Shown: in pieces, positions 26,636 to 35,700 of the stretch | Layout of the letters: every line of letters begins with the position of its first letter | How positions within the stretch are numbered: the first letter of the stretch is position 1 | Source: Oceanospirillum sp047518265 | Lineage (GTDB): Bacteria > Pseudomonadota > Gammaproteobacteria > Pseudomonadales > Halomonadaceae | Length of the DNA: 64,000 nucleotides | Direction: 5' to 3' | Assembly: GCA_047518265.1 (NCBI GenBank) | Contig: JAKZRG010000031.1 | Span: 62,001 to 126,000, forward strand | Position numbers and translations under genes: made by a program | The notes under the pieces: model-generated | What the model was told of the DNA's origin: nothing | The model's input: the letters and a program-made list of their open reading frames with translations, nothing else | The model's database searches: none

Positions 26636-27688
26636 ATGGCCTTAACTCCAGCCAGTGAATTAATTGTACGTAATCAGAGTCTACTAACCAGACGGGTCAT
26701 GTTTGCCCATTTGCCGGGCGATGGCCTATTGAATCAGCTGAAACTGGATGAAACCGCCATAGTATTGACGGATGACTGGCGTAGCTTTCAGTCATTGCAG
26801 AGTAATCAAAATGTAGAGCCGGTTTTTCAAGCCAGTGCGCCGGATGTTGATCCTGTGGATCATCTGGTTCTCTTTATGCCAAAAGCGAAGGAGCAGGCTC
26901 GTTATTTGATTGCCCAGCTATTGCCGCTGTTAAAACCAGGGGCTGAATTTTGGTTAGTGGGTGAGAATAACGGCGGTATCAAATCTGCAGATAAGCTCCT
27001 ACAGCCTTTTACCAATAAGGTGAGTAAAAAAGACAAGGCCAAACGCTCTACCCTGTTAGGTATGATTCCAGATCAGGAAAAAGTACAGGCTTTTCAACTA
27101 TCTGATTGGCAACAGTTTTGGTCTCTGGATCACGAGACAGACGCAGCCAAGGAGATTGAACTTGTCAGCTTGCCGGGTGTTTTTAGTCATGGTCGTCTGG
27201 ATGAAGGAACGGCTCTGTTACTGGAACATCTGCCAAAAGTACGGCCTGCGGTTGGGCGTATCGGGAAAGCACTGGATATGGGGTGTGGCTGCGGCATTAT
27301 CGGTATGAGTCTACTGAAGCAGCAGCCAGAATTGGATCTAACCGCCTGTGATGTCAGTGTTATGGCCGTTGAAGCGACTCAGTTAGGTTTCGCTCATAAT
27401 AAGCTGGAAGGAAAAGTTTACGCTTCTGATATGTGGAGTGAGGTTGAAGGACGCTTTGATCTGGTAATCTCTAACCCGCCGTTTCATACCGGTGTTAAAA
27501 CCGATTATGCCCCCACAGAGCAGTTTATCCGACAAGCCAAAAAACACCTGAATCGCGGCGGTGAACTGCGTATTGTGGCGAACCGATTTTTAAAATACCC
27601 GGATCTACTTGAAGAAGTGTTTGGTAACTGTGAGCGTATCGCTGAAACCGGGAAGTTTTGTATCTGGTCCGCTCGGGTTGTGCTTTAG
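26636..27688 (+). CDS. rsmC: 16S rRNA (guanine1207-N2)-methyltransferase RsmC
   Basis: 350 residues, compared with 343 in E. coli. It methylates G1207 of 16S rRNA in the 30S subunit. The two-domain layout typical of RsmC is seen: a catalytically dead N-terminal domain (about 1-165, starting TPASELIVRNQSLL and containing FWLVGENNGGIKSA) and an active C-terminal domain (about 170-350). The active domain has SAM motif I ALDMGCGCGIIGM and the catalytic NPPF motif in ISNPPFHTG, then HLNRGGELRIVANRFLKYP. It sits 35 nt after cmoM and about 100 nt before cmoA, probably in one operon. Placement among the cmo genes is notable, since the substrate is rRNA. Confidence 0.93.
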   Translation: MALTPASELIVRNQSLLTRRVMFAHLPGDGLLNQLKLDETAIVLTDDWRSFQSLQSNQNVEPVFQASAPDVDPVDHLVLFMPKAKEQARYLIAQLLPLLKPGAEFWLVGENNGGIKSADKLLQPFTNKVSKKDKAKRSTLLGMIPDQEKVQAFQLSDWQQFWSLDHETDAAKEIELVSLPGVFSHGRLDEGTALLLEHLPKVRPAVGRIGKALDMGCGCGIIGMSLLKQQPELDLTACDVSVMAVEATQLGFAHNKLEGKVYASDMWSEVEGRFDLVISNPPFHTGVKTDYAPTEQFIRQAKKHLNRGGELRIVANRFLKYPDLLEEVFGNCERIAETGKFCIWSARVVL

Positions 27689-27786
27689 AAAAATTCTAAG
27701 CACTCGGGCAAAGATATTCCGAAATATTTAACTTGATTTTTCTTCTTGAAACCCGGTGGATTCACTTTTTATACAAGGTACTTGTT

Positions 27787-28527
27787 ATGCAGGATAATCA
27801 AAAAGACGCCATCTTTGCTAATCCTTTGGATAAGGTATCGACCTTCTCTTTTGATGATCAGGTAGTGCAGGTTTTCCCGGATATGATTAAGCGTTCGGTA
27901 CCGGGTTATAGCAATATGATAGGTATGACAGGTGTCATTGCTCGTCGCTATTGGCAGCCTGGGACTCGTATCTATGATCTGGGTTGTTCCTTAGGGGCTA
28001 GCACCTTGTCAGTGTGCCATCAGATTGATGATGCTAGCCTGGAAGTGGTGGCTTTGGACACCTCAGAGGCGATGATTGAACGGTGTCAGCAAGTATTTGA
28101 TCAGGAAGCTGAAGGGCGCAATATTCGACTGGAATGTGCGGATATTTGTGACTATCCCATAGAAAATGCTTCTGTGATTATTCTGAACTTTACCTTCCAG
28201 TTCTTGCCCTTGGAAAGTCGCTTGCCTCTGCTGAAAAAAATTGTGGCAGGTTTAGCACCGGGCGGTGTTATGGTCTTGTCTGAAAAAGTACGATTTGAGC
28301 AGTCTGAGCAACAGGATACCTTGTTTGATCTACAGCTAGATTTTAAACGTGCCAATGGCTATAGCGACCTTGAGATTAGCCAAAAGCGCGCCGCGTTGGA
28401 GAATTTCCTCCAGGCTGAAAGTTTCGAGACACACCAGCAGCGCTTTACCGATGCAGGTTTTTCTCAAAGCAGTGTGTGGTTCCAATATCTAAACTTTGCT
28501 TCTATGTTGGCCATTAAAGCCCGTTAA
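27787..28527 (+). CDS. cmoA: Carboxy-S-adenosyl-L-methionine synthase CmoA
   Basis: Makes carboxy-SAM from SAM and prephenate, the donor for wobble uridine modification. 246 residues from ATG 27787, which has AAGG 8 nt upstream; a longer open frame begins at 27733 but lacks family similarity. Diagnostic stretches are DKVSTFSFDDQVVQVFPDMI, VPGYSNMIGM, motif I IYDLGCSLGAST (about 58-69), ILNFTFQFLP and APGGVMVLSEKV. cmoB lies downstream after 129 nt, the usual partner. No defects. Confidence 0.94.
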   Translation: MQDNQKDAIFANPLDKVSTFSFDDQVVQVFPDMIKRSVPGYSNMIGMTGVIARRYWQPGTRIYDLGCSLGASTLSVCHQIDDASLEVVALDTSEAMIERCQQVFDQEAEGRNIRLECADICDYPIENASVIILNFTFQFLPLESRLPLLKKIVAGLAPGGVMVLSEKVRFEQSEQQDTLFDLQLDFKRANGYSDLEISQKRAALENFLQAESFETHQQRFTDAGFSQSSVWFQYLNFASMLAIKAR

Positions 28528-28656
28528 TTATCCCGGTGATTCGCTGTAGGCATCTGCGGATCACTGAGTATCTTATACATGAGTTATTGCGATCTGTTGA
28601 GACAGTCGCTTTATTAACTCAATCACTTTTCCTCTTAATAGACAGTACGTTTTACT

Positions 28657-29664
28657 ATGACCGATTATGCGCCGCTTTATCAAAAATTTGCCGAAGAAGG
28701 CTTAACCCGTTGGCTGGCCAAAGTGCCAGAGCAATTGGAGCATGGTCTGGATACAAAACGTTATTCTGATCTGCCCGGTTGGCTTAGGGTTGTGGATAAG
28801 TTTTCTACTGCAGAAGAATTAGCAGAAGACGGCTATCAAGTGACGGTAGATCTAGATCGTAGCGCAGTATTGGTAAAAGCGTCGCCCGCTCTGCCTGAGC
28901 CGATGCAGGCTAAATACCGTAACTTAATGAAAAAGCTGATGCCATGGCGTAAAGGCCCCTTCGAGTTACACGGTACACATATCGATACCGAATGGCGTTC
29001 AGATTGGAAATGGGATCGACTGGAAGAGTTTATAGCGCCTTTGCATAATCGCCGCATTTTAGATGTAGGCTGTGGCAGCGGTTACCATTGCTGGCGTATG
29101 GCAGGTTCTGGTGCTCGTTTTGTAGTGGGCATCGATCCTTCTCCGCGTTTTCATGTGCAGTTCCAGTTATTGCGTAAGTTAATGGGTCTAGCGGATGGCA
29201 ATAAAGTTTTCCATCTACCTGTGGGTATCGAAGATGTGCCAGCTAACCTAGATTACTTTGATACGGTTTTTTCCATGGGGGTGCTCTATCACCGTCGCAG
29301 TCCTATTGATCATCTCTACCAACTAAAAGAAGCCTTACGCCCAGGTGGGGAGTTGGTATTGGAAACCCTGGTGGTAGATGGTGATGCTCAGCAGGTACTG
29401 GTGCCAGAAGACCGCTATGCCATGATGAATAATGTTTGGTATTTGCCAAGTCCCGATGCCTTGGTGCTTTGGTTAGAAAAGTGCGGCTTTGTTAATGTTC
29501 GAGTGGTGGACGTATCGGTTACAAGCTTGGATGAGCAGCGCAGTACGGAATGGATGGCTTATCAGTCCTTAGTAGATTTTCTTGATCCTGAGGATCAAAG
29601 TAAAACAGTAGAAGGTTATCCAGCCCCTAAACGGGCCGTTGTCTTGGCAGAACGTCCTTATTGA
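28657..29664 (+). CDS. cmoB: tRNA U34 carboxymethyltransferase CmoB
   Basis: Transfers the carboxymethyl group of Cx-SAM to 5-hydroxyuridine at position 34 of tRNAs, giving cmo5U, which widens wobble decoding. 335 residues. The N-terminal CmoB-specific part holds WRKGPFELHGTHIDTEWRSD, W/K/R-rich for tRNA and substrate contact. The Rossmann domain holds motif I ILDVGCGSGYHCWRM (about 128-142), GIDPSPRFHVQFQLL and FDTVFSMGVLYHRRSPIDHL. The C-terminus reads WMAYQSLVDFLDPEDQSKTVEGYPAPKRA, cited as DFLDPEDQSKTVEGYPAPKR, which is typical. Last of the four methyltransferase genes. Confidence 0.95.
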   Translation: MTDYAPLYQKFAEEGLTRWLAKVPEQLEHGLDTKRYSDLPGWLRVVDKFSTAEELAEDGYQVTVDLDRSAVLVKASPALPEPMQAKYRNLMKKLMPWRKGPFELHGTHIDTEWRSDWKWDRLEEFIAPLHNRRILDVGCGSGYHCWRMAGSGARFVVGIDPSPRFHVQFQLLRKLMGLADGNKVFHLPVGIEDVPANLDYFDTVFSMGVLYHRRSPIDHLYQLKEALRPGGELVLETLVVDGDAQQVLVPEDRYAMMNNVWYLPSPDALVLWLEKCGFVNVRVVDVSVTSLDEQRSTEWMAYQSLVDFLDPEDQSKTVEGYPAPKRAVVLAERPY

Positions 29665-29772
29665 TAAATGGAATAAGGTAATATTCGTAGTCGCTAAATT
29701 GGTATTTCTATTTATCAGTATATTCTAATATTATGGCGATCAATATCCTATCTCTATCCTTTTGAGGTTGTT

Positions 29773-29976
29773 ATGAATATTGATCGTTTAATGTTTGTTT
29801 TTGCTGGGTCTATGGTATTGCTCAGCGTCCTGCTTACGCACTTTGTGCATGCTAACTTTATCTGGTTTACCGTATTTATTGGTTTCAATATGATTCAGTC
29901 TGCATTTACCGGCTTTTGTCCCGCAGCCAAAATTTTCAATAAGCTGGGGATTCAAACCGGTTGTGCGTTTAGGTAG
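29773..29976 (+). CDS. Small DUF2892 (YgaP-like transmembrane) protein
   Basis: 67 residues: an N-terminal MNIDR, a hydrophobic segment (about 7-24), a second hydrophobic segment (about 28-45) and the signature FTGFCPAAKIFNKLGI. This is the two-helix DUF2892 module found fused to rhodanese in YgaP, here stand-alone. Likely an inner-membrane protein. The Cys in GFCP and a second near the C-terminus could matter for sulfur or thiol chemistry, but no function is established. GAGG lies upstream of ATG 29773. It is alone, between cmoB and a repeat element. Confidence 0.75.
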   Translation: MNIDRLMFVFAGSMVLLSVLLTHFVHANFIWFTVFIGFNMIQSAFTGFCPAAKIFNKLGIQTGCAFR

Positions 29977-29993
29977 TTAATTTTTAGCGATTA

Positions 29994-30095
29994 ATACCAA
30001 TCCCGATAAGTTATTAATCAAGTAACTTCCGGTGGAACTAAGTGCTAACCCAAACTCCTAGCTTTCAATGCATAAGGAATTATCGGGAATGGTAT
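29994..30095. mobile_element. MITE-like element with 16-bp terminal inverted repeats
   Basis: The left arm ATACCAATCCCGATAA (29994-30009) and the right arm TTATCGGGAATGGTAT (30080-30095) are inverted repeats with one mismatch around 70 nt of non-coding DNA. A solo copy of the left arm is present at 22512-22527. This is consistent with a short non-autonomous element or an intergenic palindromic repeat family. No transposase is present. Confidence 0.6.
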
Positions 30096-30100
30096 AAATA

Positions 30101-30139
30101 AAAAGCTTGCCGATATTTCTCGATATTCAGCAAGCTTTT
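30101..30139 (-). terminator. Terminator downstream of lon
   Basis: A perfect 10-bp inverted repeat AAAAGCTTGC / GCAAGCTTTT; reading on the minus strand, the stem ends in a T run. It lies 11 nt after the lon stop codon. Confidence 0.75.
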
Positions 30140-30150
30140 CCAGCCTTTAT

Positions 30151-32550
30151 CTAAACCTCAAAAACCAGCTTAGCAATATCCCTATAATGACCAGCAAAAT
30201 GTACCGTCATACCTTCCTTTAGACTATCCGGTAGCTCTTCGTAATCCCTTTGATTGGCCGCAGGTAAAATCACTTCCATAATTTTACTTCTACGAGCCGC
30301 GATGACTTTTTCTCGTATGCCCCCCACAGGTAATACATGGCCTGTCAGGGTGATTTCACCTGTCATCGCCAGAGGTCGTGGTAATGCTTGATTGCGGGCC
30401 AAAGATAGCAGAGCCGTGGTCATAGTGACGCCAGCGCTGGGGCCATCTTTTGGTGTTGCACCTTCCGGTACATGCAGGTGAATCGAGGCGGTGTCAAAGA
30501 AGTCATCACTGATACCGTGAGTGGATAGCTGAGAAGAGGCAAAACTCATGGCCAGTTCCGCAGATTCTTTCATTACGTCACCCAGCTTACCGGTGAGCTT
30601 TAATCCCCGTGTTTTGTTATGCACCACGCTGGCTTCAATGGGGAGAGTTGCGCCTCCCATGGAAGTCCAAGCCAGACCTGTAACGACACCTGTACCTTTC
30701 AGTACCTGTTCCTTGCGGAATATTGGTGCACCTAGGTAATCTTCAAGATTTTTAGCATGTACTTTAACGCTCTCTTGCTCGCCTTCTAACAGTTGCACCG
30801 CTGCCTTACGCATCACACGATGTAACTGTTTTTCCAGTTGGCGCACACCGGCTTCGCGAGCATAACCTTCGATGATCTGTTTCAGGGCAGCGTCTGATAG
30901 ATCCACCTGCTTTTTTAATAGCTTGGCTCGTTTCAGTAATTTGGGCCATAGGTGATTTTTTGCTATTTGTAGCTTTTCTTCGGCGATATAGCCGGATAAG
31001 CGTATCGTTTCCATACGATCTAGCAGAGGTGCAGGTACGGTATCCAGTTGATTGGCGGTACAGACAAAAAGCACTTTTGACAGATCTAAACGTACATCAA
31101 GATAGTGATCTAGGAATTCACTGTTTTGCTCTGGGTCTAGTACTTCCAATAACGCAGAAGCGGGATCGCCTTGGTAAGAGCTGCCTATTTTATCGATCTC
31201 ATCCAGCATGATAACGGGATTGGAGAGTTCGACATCTTTTAACGCCTGTACCAGTTTGCCCGGCATAGCCCCTACATAGGTACGTCGATGACCTTTTATC
31301 TCGGCCTCATCCCGCATACCGCCTACGGAGAAACGATAAAAGGGTCGTCCTAGAGCATCAGCAATAGAGTGACCTATGGATGTTTTACCGACACCCGGTG
31401 GGCCTACTAACAGCAGGATGGAACCGGAGACTTCTCCTTTAAAAGATCCCTCGGCGAGAAACTCTAAAATACGCTCTTTAACATCATCCAGGCCATCATG
31501 TTCTTGGCTTAGGACTTCACGGGCATGTTTTAGATCCAAATTGTCTTCAACGGTTAGCCCCCAAGGCAAGCTGGTAATCCAGTCCAGATAATTACGGGTC
31601 ACACCGTATTCTGCCGAACCTGTTTCCAGAATAGACAGCTTTTGTAGTTCATCATCAATACGCTTGGAGACTTGCTCTGGCAGGACGAGTTTATCGATTC
31701 GTTCTTTGAATTCATCGATTTCAGCGGTTTTATCATCCTTGGCAATGCCCAGCTCTTTTTGAATGATTTTCAACTGTTCTTTAAGAAAAAAGGTTCGCTG
31801 ACTTTCACTAACCTGTTGATTAACCTCTTCTCTAATTTTGCTCTGTAATTGAGCAACCTCCAGCTCCTTTTGCAGCAGCGGAAGAACCTTCTTCATACGT
31901 TCCAATACAGGTAATGTATCGAGAATATCTTGCAGACTATCCCCTTCTGAAGAGGTCAGAGCGGAAGCAAAGTCAGCCAGAGGAGAGGCTTCATTGGTAT
32001 CAAAATGGTTCAGATAGTTTTTAAGTTCTTCGCCATACAGAGGGTTTAGAGGCAGTAGCTCCTTGATGGCGTTAATAATCGCCATGGTATAAGCACGTAC
32101 TTCATCACCATCACTGTCCGTTTCTGGTGGATATTCTACTTCTACCAGATAAGGGGCTTCTTTGCTTAACCAGCGAACAATGCGAAAACGTTTGAGTCCT
32201 TGGGCTAAAAACTGGATGCCAGCGCCTTCGACGCTCACCTTGTGTACCTTGGCTGCACAGCCTATGGCACTAAAATCCTCGTTAGAGATCTCTTCAGGGT
32301 TAATGTCCCCCACATAACACAAACCGACCGTGTGATGCTCGGTATCGGCCAAACGCTCCAAGGTATCTTGCCAACGCTTTTTACTGACCATCAATGGCTG
32401 TATCTGGGCTGGGAAGTAAGGACGATTATGGATAGGCAGAAGATAGATACGTTCTGGTAAAGCGTCAGAGGGTAAAATCAAAGTACCTGGGGGGGATAAA
32501 TCTGATTCGGATACTGTTTCCTGTTCTGTCTGATATTTATTATCACTCAT
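30151..32550 (-). CDS. lon: ATP-dependent Lon protease
   Basis: Hexameric AAA+ serine protease that degrades misfolded and regulatory proteins. 799 residues, compared with 784 in E. coli. The N-terminal substrate-binding domain is at about 30-230 (LPERIYLLPIHNRPYFP), followed by a coiled-coil linker (about 230-320). The AAA+ module has Walker A VGPPGVGKTSIG and Walker B VIMLDEIDKIG. The C-terminal protease domain has the catalytic dyad Ser705 (DGPSAGVTM) and Lys748 (GGIREKV). The N-terminus PLQPMVVP-type motif is altered to PAQIQPLMVS, suggesting the second-paralogue subfamily seen in Pseudomonas and Oceanospirillales. Another lon may exist elsewhere. It is monocistronic with a terminator; a hairpin lies next to its ribosome site. 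Confidence 0.95.
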   Translation of the reverse strand: MSDNKYQTEQETVSESDLSPPGTLILPSDALPERIYLLPIHNRPYFPAQIQPLMVSKKRWQDTLERLADTEHHTVGLCYVGDINPEEISNEDFSAIGCAAKVHKVSVEGAGIQFLAQGLKRFRIVRWLSKEAPYLVEVEYPPETDSDGDEVRAYTMAIINAIKELLPLNPLYGEELKNYLNHFDTNEASPLADFASALTSSEGDSLQDILDTLPVLERMKKVLPLLQKELEVAQLQSKIREEVNQQVSESQRTFFLKEQLKIIQKELGIAKDDKTAEIDEFKERIDKLVLPEQVSKRIDDELQKLSILETGSAEYGVTRNYLDWITSLPWGLTVEDNLDLKHAREVLSQEHDGLDDVKERILEFLAEGSFKGEVSGSILLLVGPPGVGKTSIGHSIADALGRPFYRFSVGGMRDEAEIKGHRRTYVGAMPGKLVQALKDVELSNPVIMLDEIDKIGSSYQGDPASALLEVLDPEQNSEFLDHYLDVRLDLSKVLFVCTANQLDTVPAPLLDRMETIRLSGYIAEEKLQIAKNHLWPKLLKRAKLLKKQVDLSDAALKQIIEGYAREAGVRQLEKQLHRVMRKAAVQLLEGEQESVKVHAKNLEDYLGAPIFRKEQVLKGTGVVTGLAWTSMGGATLPIEASVVHNKTRGLKLTGKLGDVMKESAELAMSFASSQLSTHGISDDFFDTASIHLHVPEGATPKDGPSAGVTMTTALLSLARNQALPRPLAMTGEITLTGHVLPVGGIREKVIAARRSKIMEVILPAANQRDYEELPDSLKEGMTVHFAGHYRDIAKLVFEV

Positions 32551-32562
32551 GGGTAATACCTT

Positions 32563-32580
32563 TTCCGGTTATAGCCGGAA
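32563..32580 (-). promoter_or_regulatory. Hairpin in the lon 5' untranslated region
   Basis: TTCCGG-CTATAA-CCGGAA (minus strand) is a perfect 6-bp hairpin immediately before the AAAAGG ribosome site of lon. It could modulate translation; this is inference. Confidence 0.35.
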
Positions 32581-32740
32581 GACAATAGGCTCTAACTTTT
32601 TTATTAGCGATAGAAGATGTAACTGTCTCTTTAATGAGCAAGTTATGACTCAAAATCAAAGTGTTAAATGCTCTTGCGATTGATGTTGCCACGAAACTTA
32701 GCATTATTGAAGCGCTGTTAGATTTGTATACGATCCGTGT

Positions 32741-35700
32741 TTATTGGCTCTTGAGTGAATCTAAAGTCTGTTGAAAGAGATTCTCGATATTATCCACTTG
32801 TTGAGCCGGGTTTGGAATGTCATGGTTGCGGGCCATCATTTCTAATTGTTTACAGGATTCTGATAGCGTCGTCGCTGCTAGATTGGCGCTAATCCCTTTT
32901 AATGCATGGGCGGAGAACTGGATGACGGGAATATCATTATCAATAGCGGCCTTCCGTAGCTTGGGTAGAATATCTTCACTATCCAGCTGGAAGCAGTCAA
33001 TCAGCAAGGAATAATTGTCTCCCATCTTTTTCTGGTTCTCATATAATTTTCCCATGTCAAATAATGCTGTATTGAAGCTGTCACCTGGAGATGTTTCTTT
33101 GTCGGAGCGATTTTCCTTATCGCCGCTTGCACTGTCTGACATAGCCGTAGTCGTGCCATCTCTATCGGAATCAGAACCCAGTTGTTGAGTGATAGCTTGT
33201 AGAAGTTCGTTCTGTGTATAGGGTTTGGCCAAGTAGGCGTCCATACCGGCATCAAGGCACTGCTCTTTATCACCTTCCATGGCGTGAGCTGTCAGTGCAA
33301 TGATAGGGAGGTGTGGCAATTGATCTGCCTGCTCCCTAGCACGGATTATTTCTGTGGCTTGGTAGCCGTCCATGATGGGCATTTGACAATCCATCAAGAT
33401 CAGATCGAAATCCTTGTGAAATACCGCATCAACGGCTTCTTTGCCATTCTTGGCGACTTCAGCATCGTAACCCGCGGAATGTAAAAATTCCAAACCGACT
33501 AGCTGATTGGCGGTCATATCGTCAACTAACAGAATACGCAGCTTCAGGATTGAGGGCGGTGATAGTTTGGTTATTGAGGGGGATGTTTTTATCTGGGAGG
33601 GTGGGGCTTGATCTGTCTCTTTGCCAACCAGTTGTACAATAATATCGTAGAGTTCAGAGCGTCGTACAGGCTTGGTTAGGAAACGATCGACTCCAGTGCT
33701 GCTTATATCCTCCATTTGTGTGCCGACTGAACTCAGTATAATCACGTGACTTGTGTGTAACTTTGGGTCAGCCTTGATGGTACGTGCCAGTTGTATACCG
33801 TTCATTGTCGGTAAGTGGTAATCCAGTAATACTAGGTTGTATGAGATCCCTTCGTTGTAGGCTGCGTATAGGAGGTTAAGTGCCTGCTCGGCACTCTCAG
33901 CACTGGCATAGCGGATATTCCAATGCTTTAGATAGTGGGAAAATATATGGCGATTAGTCTCATTGTCATCAACAATAAGAACTTGAGTCTCAAGGGGGAG
34001 AGACTTTGGTGCTAAGACTTTTTGTTTTGATACGGTGAAACGTGCGCTAAACCAAAAGGTAGAGCCTTGCCCTTCGATGCTATTGACTCCAATTTCACCT
34101 CCCATCATTTCTACCAATTGGCGAGATATTGATAGCCCCAACCCACTGCCACCATACTCGCGTGTTGTTGAGCTGTCAGCCTGGACAAAGGCAGTAAACA
34201 GCTGGGCTTGTTGGTCCTTTGCAATACCGATACCCGTATCTTTGACTTCAAAACGTAATAATACAGTATCATCTTTGGTTTCAATGAGACTTACTGATAC
34301 ATTAACCTCTCCTTGATCGGTAAACTTCACAGCATTTCCGATGAGATTCGTCAGTATTTGTTGCAGGCGTATTGAGTCGCCCCAAAGAATGGCGGGTACT
34401 TCGTCTGGTGTAAAACAGGAAACTTCAATCCCTTTGGCAGTGGCTTGTTTTGCCAAGCTGATTGAACTCTGTTCAATGATCTCATAAATGTTAAATTCGA
34501 TCTGCTCCAGATGCAGTTTCCCTGCTTCAATTTTAGAAAAATCCAGAATGTCGTTAATCACTGTCAGCAGCATACTGGCTGAGCTGGTTGCAACATTGAG
34601 GTAGTTCTGCTGCTTGGTCGTCAGAGGGCCACTGTTTAATAGCTCCAACATACCAAGCACCCCATTCATTGGGGTTCGGATTTCATGGCTCATATTAGCG
34701 AGAAATTCGGACTTGCTGAGGCTGGCCTGTTCTGCCTGCTCCAGTGCTAACATCATCGCTACATTTAGGGCCTTACGTTCTTCCTCTCGGACTGCCGCTC
34801 TGATCAGCTGGCCACAAGTCGAGACTAAAGGCTGAAGAAAATCGATCAATTCTGTGTCGTAGCTGCCATTGCAGATACAGATAGCACCCAAGACTTTACG
34901 ATCTATAATAACAGGCACTTTTAATGTTGATGTGAGTGGCAATTGCTCAGGGGTGGCCATTTCACTCCTTGTGGTATCGATATGAGCACAGATTACCGCT
35001 TCTCTAGCCGTCAAATTCGTCATGACTTGATTATTAAGTGCTGATAAGGGCCGGCCTAGATGAAGCTCTGTATGACATTTTTGTTGCAGAGATTCATCCC
35101 AGTCTAGGCCTGTGGCTGTACTAATCTTAAGATAAGGATGTCCATGATCTCTTTCTACTGTTTCCGCAATAATTCCGTATTCACTGCCGGTAAGTTCCAG
35201 CAGTCCCTTAAGTAATAGTATCTGTACTTTTTCTATCTCACTGTCGCAAATATAGTCGGCCTGTGCATATCCGATCAGGCTGAGTAGTTTGTGACTGTTG
35301 AGCAGGGCTTTTTCAGCGTCTCTTTCATGTGACAGATCCCGGAGGTTTGCGGCAAATCGACGTTGACCATTAGAGAGTGTTATATCGTAAACAGAAAGTG
35401 CCAAAGGGATTATATCCCCTTTCTTATGCTGGCCTGTAACCTCGCGTCCCGCTCCGATAATCTTGGCATTTCCGGTATGTAAATAGTTTTTGATGTATTC
35501 GTTGTGATGTTTGTAATAAGGCTCTGGCATCAGGATCTTGACATTTTGACCGATGGCTTCAGTGTCGCTATAACCAAACAATGTTTCAGCTGCGGGATTA
35601 AAGCGTTCGATAATCCCTTGTTCATCAATGGTAACAATGGCATCCACAGAGTTATCGAAAATAGCTTGGTTATAGGCTTCGCTAGTCGACAGCTCCAGAG

